Source: JBFHFS01 sp041583495
Lineage (GTDB): Bacteria > Bacteroidota > Bacteroidia > Bacteroidales > Marinilabiliaceae
Direction: 5' to 3'
DNA length: 28,108 bases
Assembly (NCBI GenBank): GCA_041583495.1
Contig: JBFHFS010000063.1
Coordinates: 1-28,108 of the forward strand
Every line of letters begins with the position of its first letter. Position 1 is the first letter of the stretch. The position numbers were made by a program, and so were the translations under genes. This document shows positions 1-7,886 of this stretch, piece after piece. A model generated the notes under the pieces. It saw only the letters and a program-made list of their open reading frames with translations. It was not told where the DNA came from and made no database searches.

Positions 1-133
1 ACGGACGTAAAGCAAAAAGTATATTTAAATATGGACTTTCTACGATTGCTAACATTTTGTCAAACCCTGGAAATCAATTCAATATAAATGTCTATGAATT
101 TTTGTCATGTACTTAGCCCAAAACCCATAAAAG

Positions 134-973
134 ATGAGAAAATTATTATTGTCCATGCTGGTTTTAGCATTGGGACTTACTGCATTTGCCCAGGACACTC
201 CATACGAAACCAAACAGAACCTCCATTATTACAACGATTCTGTTAACCTTTCTGACGATTACATTAATGAGCGCTGTGTTTTGGACCTCTACTTCCCTAA
301 AAACTCCAAAGGGTATCCAACTATTGTGTGGTTTCATGGAGGGGGCTTAACCGGTGGCAACAAGGAAATCCCGGAAGCACTTAAGAATAGGGGCGTTGCC
401 ATCGTGGGGGTCAATTACCGTTTGTATCCCAAAGTAAAGGCACCCAAACATATTGAAGATGCCGCTGCTGCCGTTAGCTGGGTCTTCAACAACATTACCG
501 GTTTTGGGGGTGACTCATCGTTAATCTTTATTTCGGGACACTCAGCCGGCGGCTATCTGACCAGCATGGTTGGATTGGATAAATCCTGGCTCAACAAGTA
601 TCAGATAGATGCCAACAGAATCGCGGGCCTCATTCCTTTTAGTGGCCACACCATTACCCATTTTACCGTTCGTAAAGAGAGAGGCATTCCCGGAACCCGG
701 CCAATCATCGACAGCCTGGCCCCCTTATATCATGTACGACCCGATGCTCCGCCCCTACTGCTCATTACAGGCGACAGGGAGATGGAAATGCTGGGGCGAT
801 ACGAGGAAAATGCCTATCTCATGCGCATGATGAAAGTGGTGGGCCATAAAGACACCAGACTCTATGAACTGGATGGTTATGGACATGGCATGACCGGACC
901 GGCCTTTCCCTTGTTGCTACAAGAGGTTCAACGCATTCAGAAAGCAAAAAATAGTAAGCCCGGGCAAGAATAA
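134..973 (+). CDS. Exported alpha/beta hydrolase (esterase/lipase family)
   Basis: Secreted or periplasmic serine esterase of the BD-FAE/carboxylesterase type. Residues 1-20 form a Sec signal peptide ending in AFAQ. The oxyanion-hole motif HGGG is at 68-71 and the nucleophile elbow GHSAGG at 135-140, with Ser137. Asp214 (ITGDRE) and His251 (GYGHGM) fit the rest of the triad, so the fold looks complete at 279 residues, normal for the family. The substrate cannot be read from sequence; acetylated or feruloylated sugars are possible, given the carbohydrate genes in the window. The next gene on the same strand starts 179 bp downstream, so co-transcription is possible but not shown. The ATG directly precedes the signal peptide; no strong ribosome binding site is visible. 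Confidence 0.88.
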   Translation: MRKLLLSMLVLALGLTAFAQDTPYETKQNLHYYNDSVNLSDDYINERCVLDLYFPKNSKGYPTIVWFHGGGLTGGNKEIPEALKNRGVAIVGVNYRLYPKVKAPKHIEDAAAAVSWVFNNITGFGGDSSLIFISGHSAGGYLTSMVGLDKSWLNKYQIDANRIAGLIPFSGHTITHFTVRKERGIPGTRPIIDSLAPLYHVRPDAPPLLLITGDREMEMLGRYEENAYLMRMMKVVGHKDTRLYELDGYGHGMTGPAFPLLLQEVQRIQKAKNSKPGQE

Positions 974-1030
974 TTGAACCCGGGCCGGCATTCACTGCCA
1001 ATTAAGGCTTCCCTCCCTCTAAAAATGCCG

Positions 1031-1038
1031 TATATTTG
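1031..1038 (+). promoter_or_regulatory. Possible -7 promoter element for the Gfo/Idh gene
   Basis: TATATTTG matches the Bacteroidota -7 consensus TAnnTTTG exactly and lies about 115 bp before the ATG at 1153. No TTTG -33 box is seen at the usual distance upstream, so this is weak. A second near-match, TATCTTTA, is at 1131-1138. Confidence 0.3.
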
Positions 1039-1152
1039 GAAGTCGTAACCGAATAATATGAGGATGACGTTTCGATAACCAGGCAAAAATCACGCGACAG
1101 ATCCCGGCGGTGGACAGGTGAACAGTAATGTATCTTTAAACCCTAAAAAACA

Positions 1153-2259
1153 ATGAAACTATTCCAGAAACTCGCCATTTTAGCAGGGTTGATTTCACTT
1201 TTCGCTCCCCCTGTTTTAGCGCAAAACCAACCCCTAAAAGTGGGTGTGGCCGGACTTTCTCATGGGCATGTACACTGGATCTTCAATAGTGAAAGCCGGG
1301 GAGACATTAAGATTGTTGGCATTGCGGAAGCCAACCTGGATTTGGCAAAACGGTTAGCCACACAGTATAATTTTCCGATGAGTAAGGTTTTCACCTCTCT
1401 CGAAGAGATGCTTGAGGCCACCCACCCGGAAGCCGTCTCGGCTTTTGGCTCGATATATGAACACCTCCAGGTGGTTGAAACCTGCGCGCCCAAAGGCATT
1501 CACGTGATGGTTGAAAAACCTTTGGCCGTTAGTCTGGATCATGCCCAAAAGATGGAAGCCCTTGCTTTAAAACACAAAATCCACCTGCTCACCAACTACG
1601 AAACCACCTGGTATCCATCTAACCATAAGGCTTATGAGTTGGTGAAAAACGACTCCATTGGGGATATTAGAAAAATCATTGTCCGAGATGGACATAAAGG
1701 CCCCAAAAAAATTGGGGTTAACCCCGAGTTTTTAAGTTGGCTCACCGATCCGGTCCTAAACGGAGGTGGGGCCATCACTGACTTTGGCTGTTACGGGTTA
1801 AATCTGGTAACCTGGTTAATGGAGGGGCAACCGCCCATTAGCGTTACCGCGGTGACCCAACAACAGCAACCCGGGAATAACCCCAAAGTGGATGATGATG
1901 CGACCATCATCTTAACCTACCAGGGAATCAATGCCATCATACAAGCCTCCTGGAACTGGCCCATAGGGCGAAAAGACATGGAGATATATGGCCTTAACGG
2001 GGTGGTATATGCCGATAACCGAAGCAACCTTCGTATGCGCATTGCCAAAGGATATGATGGCTATGAAGAAACGGCCTATGAATTGGAAGACCGAAAAGCA
2101 CCTTACGACGACCCATTTGCCTTATGGGCTGCCGTTGTGAAAAAAAAGATCACCCTCCAGCCCTTTGACCCCTCTTCACTTGAAAACAATATGGTGGTCA
2201 TGGAGATATTGGATGCAGCCATTAAAAGTTCAAAGACAAAAAAAACGATAGACCTTTGA
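1153..2259 (+). CDS. Gfo/Idh/MocA family oxidoreductase with Sec-type signal peptide
   Basis: NAD(P)-dependent sugar or polyol oxidoreductase family. Residues 1-24 look like a signal peptide (hydrophobic core, ending VLAQ). The Rossmann start VGVAGLSHGH is at 30-39; the usual GxGxxG is relaxed to GxSHGH. The family's EKP motif is at 121-123 (MVEKPLAVS), and the C-terminal domain shows GGGAITDFGCYG at 204-215. Length (368 residues) is normal. Many exported members of this family use a twin-arginine signal because the cofactor is bound before export; no RR pair is present here, which is odd. It may act with the upstream esterase on a sugar derivative, but this is inferred from position only. 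Confidence 0.85.
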   Translation: MKLFQKLAILAGLISLFAPPVLAQNQPLKVGVAGLSHGHVHWIFNSESRGDIKIVGIAEANLDLAKRLATQYNFPMSKVFTSLEEMLEATHPEAVSAFGSIYEHLQVVETCAPKGIHVMVEKPLAVSLDHAQKMEALALKHKIHLLTNYETTWYPSNHKAYELVKNDSIGDIRKIIVRDGHKGPKKIGVNPEFLSWLTDPVLNGGGAITDFGCYGLNLVTWLMEGQPPISVTAVTQQQQPGNNPKVDDDATIILTYQGINAIIQASWNWPIGRKDMEIYGLNGVVYADNRSNLRMRIAKGYDGYEETAYELEDRKAPYDDPFALWAAVVKKKITLQPFDPSSLENNMVVMEILDAAIKSSKTKKTIDL

Positions 2260-2759
2260 AAAACAGGTCACTTCCCAAAGGGAGACTGAATACGGGGTGA
2301 TAAAAAAAAACCCTTCCCTACTGCTGGGTCCGCCACCATCCCCCAGCCCCTTAAAAATAATCATACCCCCGTGATATCATAGGAAAAAAACACCTGCAAT
2401 AACCGAAGTTAAACAACTCTAAACAACCGCATCACAAAAAACCAAACCCACCAAAAACAAGCACGGATAAAAGCCGACCGAGTAATAGTGATCTGGGTGC
2501 CAACATACGCGTAACTATTGTAATTGTCCTCAAGTATAAGGGTTGAATTTTTATTGAATCGACCAGCAAAAAATTGGGCAGCCACCCGAAACATAAACCA
2601 ATAAAACTCGTTTATTTGCATCCGATTGTGGCGGCCAAATTTGTTTCCTTTGCGCAGGAAACCGTCAACCTCAAAACACATAATTTTTACTGCAGGCCTT
2701 TGACATGCATGAAAAAAAAATAACATTCAGACTAACATTGACCAATTACAACCATTAAA
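2260..2759. other. 500-bp intergenic region, no gene recognised
   Basis: The region is rich in short A-runs and C-runs. A minus-strand open frame crosses it but has no recognisable domain. One weak hairpin (GCTGGG at 2323-2328 with CCCAGC at 2342-2347) follows the oxidoreductase gene and could be a poor terminator. No exact TAnnTTTG promoter element was seen before the gene at 2760. Confidence 0.5.
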
Positions 2760-4322
2760 ATGGAAACGAATAAAGACAAACACGGGATTGATAATATCGA
2801 GTTATTATTTCTAAAAAATGATGACTATTCAGAGATAAAAAGCGCCATGATTGAGGCTTATCCAAACATGGCAAATTCCTATTGGAAAGAGGACCAGATA
2901 AAAGCCCTGATTCACAACTTCCCGGAAGGACAAGTGGCCATAAAGGTGGACAATGAATTGGCCGGTTGTGCCTTATCCATCATTGTGGATTACAGTCAGT
3001 TTGACCACAAACACACCTATAAGGAGATAACCGGCAACTACACCTTCAACACCCATACCGATAAAGGCGATGTGCTATATGGCATTGATGTTTTTATCAG
3101 ACCAAAGTTTCGTGGATTGAGGCTGGGACGCCGGTTATACGACTACCGGAAAGAGTTGTGTGAACGCAAAAACCTTAAAGGCATTGTTTTTGGCGGGCGA
3201 ATCCCGAACTACCACAAATATTCGGATAAGATCTCCCCAAAGCAATATATCGATAAAGTAAGAAACAAAGAGATTCATGATCCGGTATTGAATTTTCAAA
3301 TGTCCAACGATTTTCATCCCGCCAAAATCCTACAGGGGTATCTCGAAGGGGATAAAGAATCCAAAGAGTTTGCCGTTCTGCTGGAATGGGACAATGTATA
3401 CTACGAAAAAAGCTCAAACAAGGCGGTTAAGGATAAGACCCTGGTAAGACTGGGCCTGGTGCAATGGCAAATGCGCCCCTATAAAAATCTGGATGAACTG
3501 ATGCAACAAGTGGAATATTTTGTGGATGCCGTCTCGGCTTACCGTTCGGACTTTGCCCTATTCCCCGAGTTCTTTAATGCGCCCCTGATGGCCAAATTCA
3601 ACGACCTTTCAGAGCCGAAAGCCATCCGTAAGTTAGCTGAGTATACCGAAGAAATTGTGGTTCGTTTTTCAGAGCTGGCCATTACACATAACATTAATAT
3701 CATCACCGGGAGTATGCCCGAGGTCGTCGATAACCGGCTCTTCAGTGTAGGTTACATATGTAAGCGTGATGGAGGGGTCGAGCGGTTCGAAAAACTGCAT
3801 GTAAAGCCCGATGAAGCTAAGATTTGGGGTTTGCAGGGGGGCGATCAGATTAAGACTTTTGATACCGACTGCGGAAAAATTGGCGTATTGATATGCTATG
3901 ATATTGAGTTTCCTGAATTAAGCAGACTGTTAGCAGACGATGGCATGAATATTCTTTTTGTTCCCTTCCTAACCGACACCCAAAACGGCTTCTCCAGAGT
4001 TAAGAATTGTGCCCAGGCAAGGGCCATCGAAAACGAATGCTATGTGGCCATTGCCGGAAGTGTCGGTAATCTTCCTAAAGTCCACAACATGGACATCCAA
4101 TATGCTCAATCGATGGTGTTTACGCCCTGCGACTTTTCATTCCCAACAAACGGGGTGAAGGCAGAAGCCACCCCGAATACGGAAATGATTCTGATCGCAG
4201 ATGTGGATATCGACATGATCAGAGAGTTGAATCAGTTTGGAAGTGTCAGAAACCTAAAGGATAGAAGAACCGACCTCTATTCGGTGGTTAACCATCGCGC
4301 CAAAGAAGGGTCGGAAAACTGA
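2760..4322 (+). CDS. GNAT N-acetyltransferase fused to nitrilase-family carbon-nitrogen hydrolase
   Basis: Bifunctional cytoplasmic protein of 520 residues without a signal peptide. Residues about 13-160 form a GNAT domain with the acetyl-CoA pyrophosphate-binding pattern RGLRLGRR at 118-125. Residues about 227-515 form a nitrilase-superfamily domain with the complete Glu-Lys-Cys triad: Glu270 (ALFPEFF), Lys345 (FEKLH) and Cys379 (LICYDIEFPE). Fusions of this architecture are annotated in many Bacteroidota and other bacteria; the substrate is not known to me. The pairing suggests sequential or opposing acylation and amide hydrolysis of one amine or amide metabolite, which is inference. The gene stands alone, with a 500-bp gap upstream and a convergent neighbour downstream. 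Confidence 0.9.
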   Translation: METNKDKHGIDNIELLFLKNDDYSEIKSAMIEAYPNMANSYWKEDQIKALIHNFPEGQVAIKVDNELAGCALSIIVDYSQFDHKHTYKEITGNYTFNTHTDKGDVLYGIDVFIRPKFRGLRLGRRLYDYRKELCERKNLKGIVFGGRIPNYHKYSDKISPKQYIDKVRNKEIHDPVLNFQMSNDFHPAKILQGYLEGDKESKEFAVLLEWDNVYYEKSSNKAVKDKTLVRLGLVQWQMRPYKNLDELMQQVEYFVDAVSAYRSDFALFPEFFNAPLMAKFNDLSEPKAIRKLAEYTEEIVVRFSELAITHNINIITGSMPEVVDNRLFSVGYICKRDGGVERFEKLHVKPDEAKIWGLQGGDQIKTFDTDCGKIGVLICYDIEFPELSRLLADDGMNILFVPFLTDTQNGFSRVKNCAQARAIENECYVAIAGSVGNLPKVHNMDIQYAQSMVFTPCDFSFPTNGVKAEATPNTEMILIADVDIDMIRELNQFGSVRNLKDRRTDLYSVVNHRAKEGSEN

Positions 4323-4356
4323 GTCATTAATCGGGATCATTGGCGGTGTAGAAAAA

Positions 4357-4406
4357 AGATTAATTAGCCCAAATTGTTTTTAAAACCAATTTGGGCTAAT
4401 TAATCT
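4357..4406 (-). terminator. 20-bp perfect inverted repeat, intrinsic terminator of the GH16-EEP operon
   Basis: The arms 4357-4376 and 4387-4406 are perfect reverse complements (AGATTAATTAGCCCAAATTG), with a 10-nt loop. On the minus strand the stem is followed by a run of six T, fitting an intrinsic terminator for the minus operon ending at 4500. On the plus strand the stem is followed by an A-run, so it is a weaker terminator for the gene ending at 4322, though it separates the two convergent genes. Confidence 0.8.
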
Positions 4407-4499
4407 CCTCAAAAAAAAAGGTTGTTCCAAAGGCCTTCGATTGTTTCTGGGCGATACCGCACCGAACCCTTAACCGCAAGGTGAAAAACCCTATGCCTC

Positions 4500-5342
4500 T
4501 TAAGGCATTTTAACCTCCACCAAAACCGGCAAATGGTCGGAGGGATACATTAAATTATCGGAATCGCTTAGCACCCCATATTTTAAAACGATGCAGGAAG
4601 TTTGCTTCGACATAAATATGTAGTCTATCAATCGGGTTACCGGTTCATTATGCTTAAAATTATTAAACGTCCCGGAGGGGCCGAAAGGTTTTTCTTTGGA
4701 TACCTCTCTACAATCATCCATTCTTTTCTTCAAGGCCAATATCCGGTCAGCATTGGGTTCGGAATTAAAGTCACCCATAAAAAAAACAGGATAGCCCTTT
4801 GTATTCATGGCCTCCATTTCCGAAAGAATCAATTGAATTCCATTGGTCCTTGCCACTTCCCCCACATGATCTAAATGGGTGTTAAACACCCAAAATTTGT
4901 GTCCGGATTGTTTGTCCTCAAACAGGGCATAGGTGCACACCCGGTTATAGGCGGCATCCCAGCCTTTTGAAATTTCCCCGGGTGTTTGGGATAACCAAAA
5001 GGTGTTGGTTTCTATCAGGTCAAGCCGATCCTTTTTATAAAAAATTGAAGAGGCTTCTCCCTTTCCCTCGCCCTCTCTGCCGATTCCAACATGGTTGTAG
5101 GCTAAAAGAGCCCTGGTCATATCCACCACCTGATTGGGAAGAGCTTCCTGCACGCCCAATACGTCGGGTTCGTAAAACCGTATTTGGCTGGTTAGGAAGT
5201 CCTTTCGGTGTGTCCAGTTGTTCGGGCCATCCACCGCCACATCCAACCGAATATTGTAGGTCATTAATTTTAACGACTGACCAAAAACGGCGGTAGGAAA
5301 AAACATCAAAAGCCAGAAAAAGAAGACCCCTTTTGCGCTCAT
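4500..5342 (-). CDS. Exported endonuclease/exonuclease/phosphatase (EEP) family protein
   Basis: Metal-dependent phosphodiesterase/phosphatase fold of the DNase I-like EEP superfamily. Residues 1-22 form a signal peptide (FFFWLLMFFPTAVFGQ). The full active-site set is visible: Asn30 (MTYNIRLD), Glu66 (GVQEAL), His156 (FNTHLDH), Asp191 and Asn193 (MGDFNSEP), Asp239 (RLIDYIF) and Asp269-His270 (PSDHLPV). It is 280 residues, typical for the family. Its ATG overlaps the stop of the upstream GH16 gene by 4 bp, so translation is probably coupled. Substrate is unknown: nucleic acid, a phosphorylated sugar or a phospholipid head group are all possible. Its place at the end of a glucan locus suggests a role linked to uptake of that polysaccharide, but the family alone does not establish this. 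Confidence 0.88.
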   Translation of the reverse strand: MSAKGVFFFWLLMFFPTAVFGQSLKLMTYNIRLDVAVDGPNNWTHRKDFLTSQIRFYEPDVLGVQEALPNQVVDMTRALLAYNHVGIGREGEGKGEASSIFYKKDRLDLIETNTFWLSQTPGEISKGWDAAYNRVCTYALFEDKQSGHKFWVFNTHLDHVGEVARTNGIQLILSEMEAMNTKGYPVFFMGDFNSEPNADRILALKKRMDDCREVSKEKPFGPSGTFNNFKHNEPVTRLIDYIFMSKQTSCIVLKYGVLSDSDNLMYPSDHLPVLVEVKMP

Positions 5343-6196
5343 TTTAATTCGGTTGATTCAGTATTCTGATACACTCTCACATAATCGATCTGCATTTCGA
5401 CCGGGAAAATGGTCTCATCGATCTCTCCTCCCCAGTTGCCGCCAATGGCAAGATTCAGAATAAGGTAATAGGGCTTATCAAAAGGCCAACCTTCATTGGT
5501 TGCAATGCGTCCATCCTGCCCTTTGTAAGATTCAAAAAACAAGTTATCGTCCACAAAAAACTTAATGGATTCGGTGGTCCATTCGATGGCATATTTATGA
5601 AAGGTATCAAACACATCATCGAACTTCTCAAAATGGGTTATCTGAGTGCCTTTGATGTGGTTGTACAACTCCGAATGGAGGGAGGTGTGAACCACATTAG
5701 GGTCCTTCCCCACATGTTCCATGATGTCTATCTCTCCACATAACGGCCAGGGTTCAGTGCCCTCCTTAATGCTGGTGGGAAGCATCCATATGGCAGGCCA
5801 GGTCCCTTTACCTTTGGGCAGTTTGGCCATGACTTCAACTTTGCCATATTGGAACGAAAACCGCTGGTAGGTAGTCAGCCTGGCGGAAGTAAAAGCGGAT
5901 TTTTCGAAATCCTTTTTTAGGGCTGCAATATGAAGCAAGCCGTCATTTACGTAACCATTCTCAAGAGAATTCTCGAGATAAAACTGTTTTTCATTATTCC
6001 CCCAGCCATGGCCGCCCACATCATAATTCCATTTACTGCTGTCGGGCAGTCCATTGTAATCAAACTCATCACCCCAGACCAGGCTCCATGTTGGAGCCTC
6101 TGCTTTTGCCTCCTTCTGTTTGGCGGCCTTTGGGATACAGCCCTGCAAAACAAAAATAAGGAGTATGGTACTGGATAAAACAACCGTTCGTTTCAT
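5339..6196 (-). CDS. GH16 beta-glucanase lipoprotein (laminarinase type)
   Basis: Endo-acting glycoside hydrolase of family GH16, likely cleaving beta-1,3 or mixed beta-1,3/1,4 glucans. The N-terminus carries an SPII signal with lipobox LQGC (Cys20), so it should be anchored in the outer membrane. The catalytic signature GEIDIMEH is at 154-161, with Glu155 nucleophile, Asp157 and Glu160 acid/base. Flanking GH16 landmarks are GTWPAIWMLP at 131-140 and IGGNWGG at 251-257, which resemble laminarinases more than agarases or carrageenases. It is a single catalytic domain of 285 residues with no carbohydrate-binding module. It lies 151 bp after susD, beyond a hairpin, and overlaps the EEP gene by 4 bp. 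The substrate is inferred from family landmarks only. Confidence 0.93.
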   Translation of the reverse strand: MKRTVVLSSTILLIFVLQGCIPKAAKQKEAKAEAPTWSLVWGDEFDYNGLPDSSKWNYDVGGHGWGNNEKQFYLENSLENGYVNDGLLHIAALKKDFEKSAFTSARLTTYQRFSFQYGKVEVMAKLPKGKGTWPAIWMLPTSIKEGTEPWPLCGEIDIMEHVGKDPNVVHTSLHSELYNHIKGTQITHFEKFDDVFDTFHKYAIEWTTESIKFFVDDNLFFESYKGQDGRIATNEGWPFDKPYYLILNLAIGGNWGGEIDETIFPVEMQIDYVRVYQNTESTELK

Positions 6197-6257
6197 TGCA
6201 TTGGTTTTTTATTTATTAAATTCTATAAATCGTCCTGTTCAATCCCGGCAAAGGAAA

Positions 6258-6293
6258 AAAATGGAGGAGGCCTTACGACTACTCCTCCATTTT
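6258..6293 (-). terminator. Intrinsic terminator/attenuator between susD and the GH16 gene
   Basis: The arms 6258-6269 and 6282-6293 pair perfectly over 12 bp (AAAATGGAGGAG with its complement), with a 12-nt loop. On the minus strand the stem runs straight into a T-rich tail. It lies in the 151-bp gap after susD and before the GH16 gene. No promoter consensus was seen between it and the GH16 start, so partial readthrough may set enzyme expression. Confidence 0.8.
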
Positions 6294-6347
6294 GGTTTAG
6301 CTATTCAAAGTTGAAGATCCCTTCTGAATCTGTAAGGGTTTAATCCT

Positions 6348-7874
6348 TTATTGTAAATACCAGGGAGTCTTATTAATGCCATCGTATCCGCCGTATTGCT
6401 CGTCAATGGCATTTTGATAATTTTCCGTATTGTTATCCAGTTCAGAAGTGGGATACATCCATCTTTTGGGATAGACGGTTTTGTCATCCGGGTTCAAACT
6501 TGTTGAAGAATCCAGCGGATATACGGGGTATCCTGTACGTAAGAATTGAGGATAGTTACCGCCATTACCCTGGAAAAAATCCAATAACCATCTCTGCATC
6601 CAGATCTGCTGTAAACGATCTGCTTTGCTTCCGCCGGTTGCATAAGCTGCATCACCGGTAAAATAGTTATCGATATAGGATTGGTTGATAGCCATGCCAT
6701 GAACATAAGCGCTTGTGTTGGAGAGATTCATATAATAGGCCAATATAGCCTTCACCCCATTTTCGTAATAGGTCTGGGCATTGCCCGAAATCCAGCCTTC
6801 CTCAACTGCCTCTGCAAGGATAAAACACTGCTCCGAATAGGTCATGTATAGCATAGGGTCGCCATCCATAAACAAAACATAGCGTTCATTAACCAAAGAA
6901 TATTGACCAGCCAGACCATTAAGAGCCAACGTTTCGGCCGACATGGAAGTAGGGGCACCTACATAGGCATCATAGTTAGATTCCGACATTCCGTCGTTGA
7001 TGAGTGCCTGGGCAGGATCTGCAAAATAGAATAGTCTGCGGTCGTTAAAATTTTTCAATGCATCCACCGCCAATTTGGAAATAGCGGTATATATCCTTCG
7101 GGCTTCTCCATTGTACATTGGATGCGTGGCGTTTGCATAGGTGGTATAGACCAGTTCAAAATTGTCATCATTGCTTTCCATTAAATTACCTGCATTTACA
7201 ATGGCGGCAAAACGGGTTTTTTGAGCGCTTGTAGCTTTCTTGCTTATGGTTTGGATAACTTTTAGCTGAAGCACATTACATAATTTTTGCCATTTTGAAA
7301 CATCTCCGTCAAACATAATATCACCATCAAAATCAACACCTCCGGCAAAATAGGCTTCAGCCTGCTGCAAGTCGGCCAGAATTTGGACAAATACCTCTTC
7401 CTGCTTATCGTAGGCAGGTTTGGTGATTCCTTCATCGGCCAGTCCAGCCTCTGAATAAGGAACATCTCCCATATCTGTTGTCATGTGAAATCCATACCAG
7501 GCTTTCAAAAATAACTGCAGACCTTTATAGGATGACTCGTACTGAGTGCCTTCTGCAAACTGTACCATGAAATTAAGGTCGGTTAAGTTGGTATAATCGC
7601 CGAAACTGCCGTAGGGCCAGTAAGAATAATAATATTGATAGGGATTAGGATTGGTTTCAAGGATGGCAATATGCTTATTAAACAAATTCCCTGAAGTAAA
7701 ATCCGAAGCATTGGGATTCCAAAACCTAAACTCATCTTTCAGAATCTGGGTTGCCAGCATACTGGGTGTAACCTCGGTGGTTGAATCCGGGTCGGTATTC
7801 ATTTCCACAAAGTTGTCACACGAGACGGTGAGCAACAGTGAAAAAAGGATAATTATATATCTTAGATTTTTCAT
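6348..7874 (-). CDS. SusD/RagB-family nutrient-binding outer-membrane lipoprotein
   Basis: Surface glycan-binding partner of the SusC-like transporter. An SPII signal peptide ends at the lipobox VSC (Cys19). The mature start NFVEMNTDPDSTTEVTPSML is typical of the SusD-like_2 branch (NTDPN-type N-terminus), rather than of classical starch SusD. The C-terminal part has the aromatic, proline-rich segments usual for the family (WMQRWLLDFFQGNGG, KRWMYPTSEL). It is 508 residues, full length. It begins 12 bp after the susC stop, so the two are almost certainly one transcript. The downstream hairpin at 6258-6293 marks the end of the main transcript. Confidence 0.94.
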   Translation of the reverse strand: MKNLRYIIILFSLLLTVSCDNFVEMNTDPDSTTEVTPSMLATQILKDEFRFWNPNASDFTSGNLFNKHIAILETNPNPYQYYYSYWPYGSFGDYTNLTDLNFMVQFAEGTQYESSYKGLQLFLKAWYGFHMTTDMGDVPYSEAGLADEGITKPAYDKQEEVFVQILADLQQAEAYFAGGVDFDGDIMFDGDVSKWQKLCNVLQLKVIQTISKKATSAQKTRFAAIVNAGNLMESNDDNFELVYTTYANATHPMYNGEARRIYTAISKLAVDALKNFNDRRLFYFADPAQALINDGMSESNYDAYVGAPTSMSAETLALNGLAGQYSLVNERYVLFMDGDPMLYMTYSEQCFILAEAVEEGWISGNAQTYYENGVKAILAYYMNLSNTSAYVHGMAINQSYIDNYFTGDAAYATGGSKADRLQQIWMQRWLLDFFQGNGGNYPQFLRTGYPVYPLDSSTSLNPDDKTVYPKRWMYPTSELDNNTENYQNAIDEQYGGYDGINKTPWYLQ

Positions 7875-7886
7875 GATTTAATTCTA

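Noticed and set aside
2409..2726. 105-codon minus-strand open frame in the 500-bp gap
   Set aside because: No recognisable domain or composition of a real protein; it looks like chance translation of an AT-rich gap.
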